Source: Neoroseomonas terrae (GTDB lineage: Bacteria; Pseudomonadota; Alphaproteobacteria; Acetobacterales; Acetobacteraceae). From it: a DNA stretch of 64,000 nt. The DNA is taken from positions 59,139-123,138 of the forward strand of contig NZ_JAAEDI010000020.1 of NCBI RefSeq assembly GCF_018129025.1, in the 5' to 3' direction. A model generated the notes under the pieces. The model did not search any database. It was not told the DNA's origin and saw only the letters and a list, made by a program, of their open reading frames with translations. Position numbers and translations under genes: made by a program. Shown here one piece after another: positions 20,759-29,724 of this stretch. Positions within the stretch are counted from its first letter, which is position 1. Each line of letters opens with the position of its first letter.

Positions 20759-21400
20759 TCAATGCGCAGGCGCGTCGTGTGGCGCCGGCAGCGGCAGGCC
20801 CATATGCAGCGCCGCATTGGCGTTCAGCGTACCGTCCCACACCAGTTCCAGCCCGATCCAGGCGATCAGCGCCACGCCGATATAGGCGATGACCTTGAAG
20901 CGATCGAGCAGCCGCGCCAGGAACCCACCCAGCAGCCCCATCAGCACGATCGAGATGGTCAGGCCGATGATCAGCATCGTGATGTCGTTGCGTGCGACCG
21001 CTGCGACGGCCAGCACGTTGTCGAGGCTCATCGACACGTCGGCGAGCACGATCTGCCACAGCGCCGCGGCGAGGGACTTCTCCTTCACCTCGCCTTCCTC
21101 GGTCTCCTCCTTGTCGCCGTGGTGAAGCAGCTCCTTCAGGAAGGACCAGGCGATGTAGAGCAGCGCGAGGCCACCGAGCAGCGCGATCCACCACAGGCCC
21201 AGCAGATACGTCGCGAAGATGGAAAAGATGACGCGCAGTACAGCCGCCGCGACGATGCCGAACATCACCGCCCTGTTGCGCAGCGCCGGCGGCAACCCTG
21301 CCGCCGCCATGCCGATCACGACCGCGTTGTCACCGGACAACACGATGTTCAGCCACAGAATCTCGAAGAAACGCGGCGCCGCCGCGACAAGGCCGTCCAT
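20759..21400 (-). CDS. TerC-family integral membrane protein
   Basis: 213 residues, about seven hydrophobic segments, with the two family repeats SGDNAVVIG (about residue 22) and SLDNVLAVA (about residue 124) whose Asp residues are membrane-embedded. A charged cytoplasmic loop (HHGDKEETEEGEVKEK) separates the halves. YjbE/TerC proteins are linked to metal export, especially manganese. A GGGAG site precedes the ATG. I checked the short leader and saw no yybP-ykoY riboswitch. Confidence 0.9.
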   Translation of the reverse strand: MDGLVAAAPRFFEILWLNIVLSGDNAVVIGMAAAGLPPALRNRAVMFGIVAAAVLRVIFSIFATYLLGLWWIALLGGLALLYIAWSFLKELLHHGDKEETEEGEVKEKSLAAALWQIVLADVSMSLDNVLAVAAVARNDITMLIIGLTISIVLMGLLGGFLARLLDRFKVIAYIGVALIAWIGLELVWDGTLNANAALHMGLPLPAPHDAPAH

Positions 21401-21516
21401 GACAAACTCCCGGCGCCGCCCCGGATGGGCAGGCTGATTTGCCGCGCGACGCTAGTCACGGCGCGCCGAACGGCAAGTTTCAACGCGGCAATCCGGTGGC
21501 CATGTCAGGGTCAGCT

Positions 21517-22497
21517 TCAGTCCGGGCGGATCGCGGCCTCCCGCGCGATGCGCACCCAGCGTTCCGCATCCTCGTTCAGCCAGGGCTGCAACTGATCGGA
21601 GGGGATGACGAGCGGTTCAGTGAAATTCGCACGCAGCCGTTCCAGCATCGTCGCGTCCATCGAGGCCATGAACGCTTCCTGCAGCCGCGTCAGCACCGGC
21701 CGCGGCACCCGCGCGGGCGCGAGCACACCGTTCCAGACGCTGAGGTGATAGCCCTGCACGCCGGCTTCCTCGAGCGTCGGGATGTCCGGCAGCGATTCGA
21801 TCCGCCGGTTCATGGTGATCGCCAGTCCGCGCACCGTGCCGCCCTTGATGTGCGGCCCCGATGTCGCCGACGCATCGAACAGCAGGTCGAGATCCCCCGC
21901 GATCATCGCGGCGACGGCGGGGGAGGACCCGCGATAGGGCACGTGCACCACCTCGAGCCCCGCCATCCGCGTGAGCATCACCTGGCTGAGATGGGAGGAG
22001 GAACCATTGCCGACCGAGCCGAACAGGATCTTCCCCGGCTCGGCCTTCATGCGCGCGATCGCCTCCTGCGCATTGGCGGGGTTCCACCGGCGCGGATTGC
22101 AGATCATCACATTCGGCATGTCGGCCATCATGCCGACGCCGACCAGGTCCCGCCGCGGATCGAAGGTCGGATCGGGATAGAGCACCGGATTGACGCCCTG
22201 CGTCGCCATGGTGCCGAGCAGCATGGTGTAGCCGTCAGGCTCGGACTGCGCGGCGGCCTTCGCCCCGATGTTGCCGCCGGCGCCGGGGCGGTTCTCCACC
22301 ACCACGGTCTGGCCGATGTGCCGGCCCATCGCTTCGGCCGCGAGGCGGCCCATGAGGTCCGTCACGCCACCCGGCGGGTACGGCACGATCATGCGCAGCG
22401 GCTTGTTCGGGAAGGCGCCCTGCGCGCGCGCAAGGCCGGGCGCGGCCAGGACGGCGACGCCGACCGCGAGCGCCGCGCGGCGGGTGATGCGGGACAT
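21517..22497 (-). CDS. Bug/TctC-family solute-binding protein 1
   Basis: 326 residues. RR-type signal ITRRAALAVGVAVLAAPGLARAQ, then the family landmarks PLRMIVPYPPGG, VVVENRPGAGGNIGA, EPDGYTML, and VPYRGSSPAV. The ATG at 22497 is preceded by GGAGGAAA; an ATG at 22515 is less well placed. It is the last gene of a metallo-hydrolase/LctP-like/Bug group. No TctA or TctB membrane genes accompany it. Its ligand is unknown, typically a carboxylate. Confidence 0.92.
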   Translation of the reverse strand: MSRITRRAALAVGVAVLAAPGLARAQGAFPNKPLRMIVPYPPGGVTDLMGRLAAEAMGRHIGQTVVVENRPGAGGNIGAKAAAQSEPDGYTMLLGTMATQGVNPVLYPDPTFDPRRDLVGVGMMADMPNVMICNPRRWNPANAQEAIARMKAEPGKILFGSVGNGSSSHLSQVMLTRMAGLEVVHVPYRGSSPAVAAMIAGDLDLLFDASATSGPHIKGGTVRGLAITMNRRIESLPDIPTLEEAGVQGYHLSVWNGVLAPARVPRPVLTRLQEAFMASMDATMLERLRANFTEPLVIPSDQLQPWLNEDAERWVRIAREAAIRPD

Positions 22498-22569
22498 TGT
22501 TTCCTCCATGGACATTCTTGCTTGGCCGTCAGCCTGTCGGCCCCCGCGACACGGCGCAAGCCCCGGCGG

Positions 22570-23973
22570 TCAGCGCAGCAGCGCGACAGTCACCCAGCCG
22601 ATGACCACGATGGCGGCGAAGGAGGGCAGCAGCAGCCGCCACACCTGCGCGGGCCGGGTGCCGTCCGCGAGCAGCCCGCAGACCAGCGCCGTGACGGCGA
22701 AGGACATGCCGGCCCCCGCTGCCCCGGCGAAGTTGTGCACGGCGGGCGCGAGCAGCGGCGGCAGCCCCGCCGCCAGCCCGAGCGCCTGCTGCACCGGCAT
22801 CATGGCGGCGTTCGACCCGACATTGCTGCCCGTCACCATGCCCGCCACCAGTCCGAGCACCGGCACCGCATACGGCGCCAGCCCGCCGAGCGCACCGGCC
22901 GCCGCATCGGCCAGCGAGGCGGTCGCGCCGCTGCCGGCCATCCAGCGCGCCAGCAGCACGTACAGCAGCAGCACCAGCGCCGGCCGCGCCGCCCGCTTCA
23001 CTGCCGCCCGCGCCCGCCGCCCTCCATCGGATCGCATCACCAGCAGGCCGCCCGCCACCAGCAGCAGCACGATGGCGACATGCGTGACCGGAAAGGCGGG
23101 CAGGGCGGCATAGGGTTGGACCGCCGGCGGATGCGGCACCGCCCGCGCGCCAAGCAGTGCTGCGGTCAGCAGCGCATAGGGCCACAACGCCCGCGCCGCG
23201 CGCCGCCAGGCGGCCGCATCGCGAGGCGGGTCCGCGAGCCACAGCGCGGCCAGCAGCGGTACGCCGGCGCCGATCACGCCCAGCACCTCGAAGGGCAGCA
23301 CCAAATGTCCGGCCACCAGGATCGCCGCCATCACCGCCAGCAACCCCAGCTGTGCCACCCGCTCCGCCGCCGGCACCGGCACGCCGGCCACGGCACAGAG
23401 CCGCCAACAGACCGGCCCCAGCAGCATGATCCAGGCAGCGCTCGGCAGCGCCGTCAGCGCCGCGATCTCCTGCGCCGGCACGCCGAGCAGCGCCGCACCC
23501 AGCGCCGTGCCCGGCCCCAGCCCGCCCCAGGGGATCAGGCACAGCGCCAGCAGGGCGAGCGCCGCCGCCGGCGGCCCACGCAGCCCCATGCCGCGCAGCG
23601 CAGCGAGCGCAAAGACCGCCCCCACCGCGAAGCCGGTGACGGACTCCATGAACACGCCCATCAGCAGGGTCGCGGTGAAGACCGCGCGCGGCGTCGCCGG
23701 CTGGGCGCCGCCGGCATCGCCGCGATCCTCCACTGCGGCCTGGAACAGCAGACCGCCGACCACCACGCCGATCGGCTGCAACGCCAGGAAGGCGCCGCGC
23801 GCGGCTTCATCGGCCAGGAAGGCGAGGAACCCGCTGCCCGCCGGCAGCGAGACGAAGGCCGCCGGCAGTGCCGCCGCCAGCGCCGCCAGCACCGCCGGCA
23901 GCGGCCCCGCCCGCCCCGATACCAGCAGCCCCAGCAGCAGCAGCAGGGGCGCGGATTGCAGGAGGAGGATCAC
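22570..23973 (-). CDS. L-lactate permease (LctP/GlcA) family-like transporter
   Basis: 467 residues with about a dozen hydrophobic segments. It shares LctP landmarks such as GVFMESVTGFAVGAVFA and MVTGSNVGSNAAMMP, but it is shorter than the roughly 550-residue lactate permeases. It is probably a secondary carboxylate transporter of the inner membrane. The ATG overlaps the stop of the metallo-hydrolase gene (ATGA), implying coupled translation. The substrate is uncertain because the family assignment rests on motifs. Confidence 0.75.
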   Translation of the reverse strand: MILLLQSAPLLLLLGLLVSGRAGPLPAVLAALAAALPAAFVSLPAGSGFLAFLADEAARGAFLALQPIGVVVGGLLFQAAVEDRGDAGGAQPATPRAVFTATLLMGVFMESVTGFAVGAVFALAALRGMGLRGPPAAALALLALCLIPWGGLGPGTALGAALLGVPAQEIAALTALPSAAWIMLLGPVCWRLCAVAGVPVPAAERVAQLGLLAVMAAILVAGHLVLPFEVLGVIGAGVPLLAALWLADPPRDAAAWRRAARALWPYALLTAALLGARAVPHPPAVQPYAALPAFPVTHVAIVLLLVAGGLLVMRSDGGRRARAAVKRAARPALVLLLYVLLARWMAGSGATASLADAAAGALGGLAPYAVPVLGLVAGMVTGSNVGSNAAMMPVQQALGLAAGLPPLLAPAVHNFAGAAGAGMSFAVTALVCGLLADGTRPAQVWRLLLPSFAAIVVIGWVTVALLR

Positions 23974-24953
23974 GCCTCCAGCACGAAGGTCTTCCCCACC
24001 GCGCCGGGCACGACGACATCCTCGCCATAGGCGCGTTCCAGCGCGTTCACCGCGCGCCAGCCGGTGCAGTGGGAGGGGAACATCCAGCGCAGTCCGAAGC
24101 CGCCGAGATCGATGACGGTCCGCGGGATGATCCCTTCATTCGTCCCCGACAGATGGAATCCGCCCATCACCGCGAGCAGCGGGATCTCCGGCATCAGCCG
24201 CCGAGCCTCATGCAGCACGTTGACGATGCCGCAGTGAGAGCAGGCGGAGAAGACGACCAGCCCCTTGCCGCGCAGATGCACCGCGATGAAGCGTTCATCC
24301 GCGAGCCATTCATCCGCCTGCCACGGCGCGTTGTCCGAGGCACGCGACACCTGGCCCGGCAGCCCGGTCTCGTAGTCCGTGACGCGCGGGATCTCACCGC
24401 TGACCAGCACATGGCCCGCAATCACGGCCGGCTCGCGGGAGACCTGCGGCTCCGCGCCCATCGCCGCCCATTCCGCCGGCGCGGGCACGCGGTCCATCGG
24501 CAGCACGCCGCCATCCGGCTGACGGCCGCCGCGCTCGCGGAACATGCCCGGATGCAGGTGCAGCGGCACGGCATGCCCGCCATTGGCCGCGCGCACCATC
24601 TCGATCGCCTTCGGCAGCCCGCCCGCATGGTCCCAATGGCCATGGGAGAGCACCATCGCCTCGATTGCGCCGAAATCCACGCCGAGCCGCGGCCCGTTGC
24701 GCTCCACCGCGTAGTCCACGGGCCCGCCGTCGAACAGGATCGTGCGGCGCTCGCCATCGGCCTCGACAGCAATGACCAGCGACAGCCCGTGATTGGCGCA
24801 GCAGATCGCCCCGCCCGAGCTGCGCTTCATCCCCACGCGCTGCAGCCGGGTCCATTCGCGCGTGACGAAGGACGGCGTGGAGGACAGCGCATCCGTGACG
24901 TTGTCCACCAGCACGGTGACCTCGATCCGATCGACCGGCCGGGGTGCCTGCAT
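23970..24953 (-). CDS. Metallo-beta-lactamase-fold hydrolase
   Basis: 327 residues. The dinuclear metal motif SHGHWDHAGG (HxHxDH) is near residue 105, with later SACSHCGIVNV and MGGFHLSG elements and a final SHCTGW, the pattern of the branch annotated as RFAP-synthase or arylsulfatase-like MBL proteins. The ATG at 24953 is preceded by GGAAGGA. It overlaps the LctP-like gene by four bases, so enzyme and transporter probably act on one compound. No signal peptide is visible. Confidence 0.85.
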   Translation of the reverse strand: MQAPRPVDRIEVTVLVDNVTDALSSTPSFVTREWTRLQRVGMKRSSGGAICCANHGLSLVIAVEADGERRTILFDGGPVDYAVERNGPRLGVDFGAIEAMVLSHGHWDHAGGLPKAIEMVRAANGGHAVPLHLHPGMFRERGGRQPDGGVLPMDRVPAPAEWAAMGAEPQVSREPAVIAGHVLVSGEIPRVTDYETGLPGQVSRASDNAPWQADEWLADERFIAVHLRGKGLVVFSACSHCGIVNVLHEARRLMPEIPLLAVMGGFHLSGTNEGIIPRTVIDLGGFGLRWMFPSHCTGWRAVNALERAYGEDVVVPGAVGKTFVLEA

Positions 24954-25109
24954 GACCTGCGTCCTTCCGCGTCTTCCCCGGCAGCCTATGGCGCCGGCGG
25001 CGGCGCGGCCAGATGGTGGCGTGCCTGCGGCCGCCATGCTTCGGTGGCCGCCGCAGCATGGGCCGCGCGGCGTCGGCGATGGTGCGCGCTCACCGACGGA
25101 GCCTGCCGA

Positions 25110-26360
25110 ATGCCGACCAGCCGCGCCGCGACCCCGACGACCGCCGGCGCCGTGCCCTTCGCCGGTTGGCGCGTCGCCTGGGCCGCCTTCACCGTCGCGG
25201 TCTTCGGCTGGGGCGTCGGCTTCTACGGTCCGCCGGTCTTCCTGTTCGCGGTGCATGAGGCGCGGGGCTGGTCGATCCCACTCGTCTCCGCCGCCGTCAC
25301 CTGCCATTTCCTGCTCGGCGCGTTGGTTGTCGCGCGGCTGCCGGCAATCCACCGCCGGTTCGGCGTGCCGGGCGTCACGCGGCTGGGCGGTGCGCTCTCG
25401 GCGCTCGGCGTGCTCGGCTGGGCGCTCGCCGTCGCACCATGGCAACTCTTCCTCGCCACCGCGATCAGCGGCGCGGGCTGGGCGATGACCGGAGCGGCGG
25501 CGATCAACGCCATCGTCTCCCCCTGGTTCATCCGGCGGCGCCCCGCTGCGCTCAGCACCGCCTACAATGGCGCGAGCGTCGGTGGCGTGGTGCTTTCACC
25601 GCTCTGGGTCGTGCTGATCGCCGCGGTCGGCTTTCCGGCCGCGGCGGCGCTGGTGGGCCTCATCATGGCGGGGGTGCTGTGGTGGCTGTCGACGCGCTAT
25701 CTCGCCCATGGCCCGGCCGCACTCGGTCAGGTACCGGACGGCGACGCCCCGGGGGGCGAGCCCGCCCGCGCCGCGTCCCGTCCAGCCGCGCCGATGCCGG
25801 CCGCGGGCCTGTGGCGGGAACGGCGCTTCGCCACGCTGGTGGCCGGCAGCACGCTCGGGCTCTTCGCCCAGGTCGGGCTGATCGCGCATCTGCTCTCGAT
25901 GCTCGTCGCGCCGCTGGGCGCGGAACGGGCCGGCCTGGTCGCGGGCCTGATGACGGTTTGCGCCATCATCGGCCGCACGGGCATGGGCTGGGTGCTAAGG
26001 CCGGGGATGGACCGGCGCGCGGCCGCGGCCGGCAACTACGGGCTGCAGGTCGTCGGTTCGATCGTGCTGCTGGCGGCAGGCGGGACCGATGTGGCGCTGC
26101 TGCTGCTCGGCATCGCGCTGTTCGGTCTCGGCCTCGGCAATGCCACGTCGCTGCCGCCGCTGATCGCGCAGTCGGACTTCGCGCCGGCCGACACGGCCCG
26201 CGCCGTCGCGCTGATCACCGCCGTCGGCCAAGCGTCCTATGCTTTCGCACCGGCGGCCTTCGGGCTGTTGCGGACGGTCGACTCCGCCTGGCTGTTCCTG
26301 GCGGCCGCGGCGCTCCAGGTTGCCGCAGCGCTGGTGCTGCTGTCGGGCCGTCAGCGATAG
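25110..26360 (+). CDS. MFS transporter
   Basis: 416 residues, twelve hydrophobic segments in two halves joined by a polar Pro/Ala-rich linker (about residues 205-235). The first loop FYGPPVFLFAVHEARGWS and the RLGGALSALG segment resemble the oxalate/formate or monocarboxylate MFS branch. It is divergent from the metallo-hydrolase gene (gap 156 bases). The ATG at 25110 was preferred; the frame is open far upstream but runs through the opposite gene. Its 3' end overlaps the next minus-strand gene by 10 bases. Confidence 0.88.
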   Translation: MPTSRAATPTTAGAVPFAGWRVAWAAFTVAVFGWGVGFYGPPVFLFAVHEARGWSIPLVSAAVTCHFLLGALVVARLPAIHRRFGVPGVTRLGGALSALGVLGWALAVAPWQLFLATAISGAGWAMTGAAAINAIVSPWFIRRRPAALSTAYNGASVGGVVLSPLWVVLIAAVGFPAAAALVGLIMAGVLWWLSTRYLAHGPAALGQVPDGDAPGGEPARAASRPAAPMPAAGLWRERRFATLVAGSTLGLFAQVGLIAHLLSMLVAPLGAERAGLVAGLMTVCAIIGRTGMGWVLRPGMDRRAAAAGNYGLQVVGSIVLLAAGGTDVALLLLGIALFGLGLGNATSLPPLIAQSDFAPADTARAVALITAVGQASYAFAPAAFGLLRTVDSAWLFLAAAALQVAAALVLLSGRQR

Positions 26361-26632
26361 CCGCAGACCCGGCGCGGCACGTTGCGGTACACCGGCCGCC
26401 CCCAGTCGTCACGGCCGACGAACACGCGCTGGTTCTGCGTCCAGCATACGCGGCGCGGCGGTGGCGGCTGGTAGTAGCGTGGCGGCGGCGGGCGATAGTT
26501 CGGCGCCATCTCCGGCTGGTAGTACTGCACCGGCGTGACGCCCTGCGCCGTGGCGGCAGCCGGCGTCAGGGCCGCGGCGGCGCCGACGATCAGCCCCGCC
26601 ACCAACATCAGATCCCGGCTTCGAGGCGTCAT
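26351..26632 (-). CDS. Small secreted Pro/Tyr-rich hypothetical protein
   Basis: 93 residues. Signal peptide LMLVAGLIVGAAAALTPAAATAQ, then a tail rich in Pro, Tyr and Arg (PNYRPPPPRYYQPPPP), and a short C-terminal block with two Cys residues, VCWTQNQ and RRVCGYR, that could form one disulfide in the periplasm. GGGGAGAAGG precedes the ATG at 26632. No known family is recognised. The overlap with the MFS gene end is 10 bases. Confidence 0.7.
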   Translation of the reverse strand: MTPRSRDLMLVAGLIVGAAAALTPAAATAQGVTPVQYYQPEMAPNYRPPPPRYYQPPPPRRVCWTQNQRVFVGRDDWGRPVYRNVPRRVCGYR

Positions 26633-26706
26633 GGCCTTCTCCCCTTTGTCAGGTCGCGGCGGAGCCGCGAACCCTGCGAACCTCGGAAAAAGGCGGGGCA
26701 GGGGCA

Positions 26707-26728
26707 AGACCCCGAGGCCACGGGGTCT
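26707..26728 (-). terminator. Hairpin downstream of the M20 peptidase gene
   Basis: AGACCCCG and CGGGGTCT form an 8-bp stem with the 6-base loop AGGCCA, about 80 bases after the stop of the minus-strand M20 gene and before the next minus-strand start. The 177-base gap holds nothing else recognisable. There is no T run, so termination is an inference from position. Confidence 0.35.
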
Positions 26729-26808
26729 GAAGCGAATCACACCCGAAGGCCCCCTCCGCCGCGCGTCACCGCTGCGCGGCACACGGACGGCGAAGCCGTA
26801 CGACCGCG

Positions 26809-27951
26809 TCAGGCGAGCGTCGTCATCAGACCCGCCAGCAGCTTCGCCCGCGGCACCAGGCTGTCGATCAGCACGTGTTCCTCCAGCGTGTGCGCCAGCG
26901 CGCCCTGTACGCCGAGCCCATCCAGCGTCGTCACGCCCATGGCACCCGTGAAGTTGCCGTCCGACCCGCCGCCGCTCGACTGGTGCGCGATGTCGAAGCC
27001 GATGCTGTTCGCGATCGTCCGCGCCTGCGCGTACAGCGCCATGCCCTTCGCATCCGGCTCCCACACCGGCCGCGTCACGCCGCGCGTCACTTCCAGCGTC
27101 ACGTCGTTCGCGCCGGAGCGCAGCGCCAGCATCCGCTGCACGCCCGCATCCAGGTCCTCCTGCCGCTTAGCCATCGACAGGGACTCGGCCTCGCAGGTGG
27201 TCGACACGCAATTCACCCACTGCCCGCCATGGATGACGCCGACCGAGAAGGTGCAGTCCTCCGTCGTCATCTCCTCGATCGCGACGATCTGCTTTGCCAT
27301 CTCGCGGATCGCGCTGCGCCCCTCGCCGAGCCGCGCCCCGGCGTGGGAGGGCCGCCCCGTCGTCTTCAGGTTGAAGCGCGCGATGGCATAGCGGCCGGTC
27401 ACCACGCCGCCATCTGGCCGCGCGGGTTCCGGCACCAGTACGAAGCGGTTGCGCGCGGCCTCGGCCTCGATGACGTCGCGCGTCGAGGGGCTGCCGATTT
27501 CCTCATCCGGGGTCAGCAGGAAGGTGACGGGCAGATGCGTCGCCATGCCGGCCGCGATGATGTGGCGCATCGCCTCCACCGCCAGCACCGTGCCACCCTT
27601 CATGTCCTGGATGCCCGGGCCGTAGCACTTGTTGCCCTCCCGCCGGATCGGCAGCTTCGCGAGCGTGCCGACCGGATGCACGGTATCGAGATGCGCGAGG
27701 ACCAGGATGCCCGGCGCGGCATCCCCCGCCGGATGCGGGAAGCGCGCCCGCACGCAGTCGCCAAGGCCCATGCGTCCCGGAATGCGGTCGATCCGCGCGC
27801 CAAGCAGCGCAAGGTCGCGCGCCGCCATGTCCATCATCCGGTTCACCGCCGCCGCGTCGAAGGTCGGGCTCTCGCAGGCCGACCAGCGCATCAGCCGCGC
27901 CAGGATCTCGTCGGCGTCGAAGGGCAGGGCGGTGGCGGGGAAGTCGGTCAT
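26809..27951 (-). CDS. M20-family metallopeptidase (ArgE/DapE/CPG2-like)
   Basis: 380 residues. The dizinc set is complete: AHLDTVH, GPGIQDMKGG, the catalytic PDEEIGSPS, VPEPARPDGG and the C-terminal HTLEEH. The dimerisation domain begins at GRPSHAGARLGEG. The closest type is glutamate carboxypeptidase (carboxypeptidase G2), removing an acyl or peptidyl group from an amino acid; no signal peptide is seen. It is divergent from the TauD-like gene with a gap of 106 bases. Confidence 0.88.
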   Translation of the reverse strand: MTDFPATALPFDADEILARLMRWSACESPTFDAAAVNRMMDMAARDLALLGARIDRIPGRMGLGDCVRARFPHPAGDAAPGILVLAHLDTVHPVGTLAKLPIRREGNKCYGPGIQDMKGGTVLAVEAMRHIIAAGMATHLPVTFLLTPDEEIGSPSTRDVIEAEAARNRFVLVPEPARPDGGVVTGRYAIARFNLKTTGRPSHAGARLGEGRSAIREMAKQIVAIEEMTTEDCTFSVGVIHGGQWVNCVSTTCEAESLSMAKRQEDLDAGVQRMLALRSGANDVTLEVTRGVTRPVWEPDAKGMALYAQARTIANSIGFDIAHQSSGGGSDGNFTGAMGVTTLDGLGVQGALAHTLEEHVLIDSLVPRAKLLAGLMTTLA

Positions 27952-28057
27952 GGCGCGTCTCCTGGCGTGGCCGGCGCGCAGCCTCCCCCGCATGCGGGGA
28001 TACGACAAGGGTGGCCGGATTGTGACCTGCCGCACCGCGCATGCTACCAATCCGTGC

Positions 28058-28978
28058 ATGAACGCCCCCTCGCGACCCCGCCCGAGGCCCGTGCCCCAGA
28101 CCGGCGCCGCCGTCTGGGCTGCCGCCGACCTCACCACCGCGGACTGGATGGTGCCCGTCGGCACCGAGGAAGCCGCCGAGCTCGAAGCCGCGCTGACCGC
28201 CGCCCAGGCCGCCGCCCCCGTTCCGGCCCTGACGCGCCTTGCGCCCATCCTCGCCGACGTTACGACGCGGCTCGATACCGGCCGCGGATTCTGCCTGCTG
28301 CGCGGCCTGCCCTTCGACCGCCACGGCGCGGCCGCCGCGGAGGCGGCGTTGCTCGCGCTCGGCACGCATCTCGGCAGCCCGCTGAACGGCACGCAGCCGG
28401 TGGTCCATCGCCTGACCGGGCCGGCGCCGGCCGGCAGCACCGTCCGTTCCGGCCTGCCGCTGTTCCACATCGAGGCCTGCGACGCCATCGCGCTGCTCTG
28501 CCTCGCCAACGGGCCGGAGGCGCCGCCGCACGTCCTCGTCTCGGCCGGCGCCGTCCACAATGAGGTGATGCGCCGCGACCGCGCCGCCCTCGCCGAACTC
28601 TACGAGCCCGCGCCGCTGATCGAGAATGGGGAGACCGTGCCGCGCGCCGTCTTCACCCTGACCGAAGGCGCCTTCGCCGCGCGCTACACCCGGCACGCGG
28701 TCGAACAGGCATCCAGCACGCCGCAACCCGGCGCTCCACCGCTCGCCGCCGGCCTTCGTCCCGCCTTCGACCTGCTGGACAAGGTCTGCGCCGAGCCCTC
28801 GCTGATGCTGAAGCTCGAACTGCGCTCGGGCGACCTGCTGCTGTTCAATCCACATTTGGTTTGGAAGCTGCGCACCCTGGTCGAGACCGATGCCGAGGCA
28901 CCCGAGGCGGCGCAGGAATTCCGCCGCCTGCGCATCACCATGCAGCATTCGCGCCGCACGGTGGCGGAGCCCGGCTGA
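28058..28978 (+). CDS. TauD/TfdA-like dioxygenase-fold protein with altered iron site
   Basis: 306 residues of the TauD-like double-stranded beta-helix type (GFCLLRGLPFDRHG, GSPLNGTQP, VSAGAVHNEVMRRD). In active members iron is held by HxD and a distal His. Here the first motif is H137-x-E139, and the distal block reads NPHLVWKLRT, where the expected ligand His is Lys270 while Asn264 and Arg272 are kept. His266 might substitute. Its stop and the next ATG overlap (TGATG), so it is coupled to the racemase-like gene. It may be inactive or use another metal site. Confidence 0.75.
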   Translation: MNAPSRPRPRPVPQTGAAVWAAADLTTADWMVPVGTEEAAELEAALTAAQAAAPVPALTRLAPILADVTTRLDTGRGFCLLRGLPFDRHGAAAAEAALLALGTHLGSPLNGTQPVVHRLTGPAPAGSTVRSGLPLFHIEACDAIALLCLANGPEAPPHVLVSAGAVHNEVMRRDRAALAELYEPAPLIENGETVPRAVFTLTEGAFAARYTRHAVEQASSTPQPGAPPLAAGLRPAFDLLDKVCAEPSLMLKLELRSGDLLLFNPHLVWKLRTLVETDAEAPEAAQEFRRLRITMQHSRRTVAEPG

Positions 28979-29709
28979 TGCGCCTGCTGGTCGCCAACCC
29001 GAACACCACGGACGCGATCACCGACGCCTGCGCGGCGGCGGCCCGCGCCGCCGCCGCGCCGGGTACCGAGATCATCGCGGTCACGGCACGCTTCGGCCCG
29101 GCTGTCATCGCCTCCCGCGCCGAGAACGTCATCGCCGGCCATGCGGTGCTCGACCTGCTGGCCGAACATGCCGGCACGGTGGATGCGGCGCTGCTCGCGG
29201 TCAGCCACGACACCGCGCTCGACGCCGCTCGGCAGATCATGCCGTGCCCGGTGGTCGGCATGACCGAGGCCGCCTGCCTGACCGCCTGCATGCTGGGCGG
29301 CCGGTTCGGCCTCGTTACATTTGGCGGCGTCGAGTTGTATCGTGAGCTGATGACCCGCTACGGGCTTGAGTCCCGGCTGGCCGACATCATCGGCGTGAAT
29401 GCCGCAACGGCCGAGGCCGATGCCGATTCCATCGGCAGCAAGGTGCTGGCTGCGGCCCGGGCGCTGGCGGCCGAGGGCGCGACCTCGGTCGTCCTCGCCG
29501 GCGCCGCCCTGGCCAGCCTGGACAACCGGCTGCAGGAAGCATCGCCCGTCCCGCTGCTCGATGGCATGGCCTGCGGCGTGCGGATGGCCGAACTGCTCGT
29601 CGCGCTGAAGCTGCCCAAGCCACGGGCCGGCTCCTATGCCGCGCTCGCAGGCCGGCAAGCCTCAGGCATCTCGGAGCCTCTTGGCGCGTTGCTGCGGGGC
29701 GATCGATAG
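28978..29709 (+). CDS. Asp/Glu/hydantoin racemase-family protein lacking both catalytic cysteines
   Basis: 243 residues with the family framework VANPNTTDAIT, PVVGMTEAA, FGLVTFGG. In hydantoin and aspartate racemases two Cys act as acid/base. By motif alignment the first (usually ACFxDP) is Val75 in LAVSHDTAL, and the second (usually LGCAG) is Gly175 in VLAGAAL. The only Cys residues present lie elsewhere (18, 90, 100, 104 and near 200). The fold is kept but Cys-based racemisation is not expected. It overlaps the TauD-like gene and precedes the zinc peptidase by 15 bases. Confidence 0.78.
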   Translation: MRLLVANPNTTDAITDACAAAARAAAAPGTEIIAVTARFGPAVIASRAENVIAGHAVLDLLAEHAGTVDAALLAVSHDTALDAARQIMPCPVVGMTEAACLTACMLGGRFGLVTFGGVELYRELMTRYGLESRLADIIGVNAATAEADADSIGSKVLAAARALAAEGATSVVLAGAALASLDNRLQEASPVPLLDGMACGVRMAELLVALKLPKPRAGSYAALAGRQASGISEPLGALLRGDR

Positions 29710-29724
29710 CGGAGGAACGCCATC

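Noticed and set aside
20681..21516. Possible Mn-sensing yybP-ykoY riboswitch upstream of the TerC gene
   Set aside because: The leader between 21401 and 21516 is short and lacks the conserved paired arms and purine-rich core; only a ribosome-binding site is visible.
28058..29709. TauD-like and racemase-like genes as pseudogenes
   Set aside because: Both frames are full length with no stops or frameshifts, start and stop codons overlap precisely, and the folds' structural motifs are kept.
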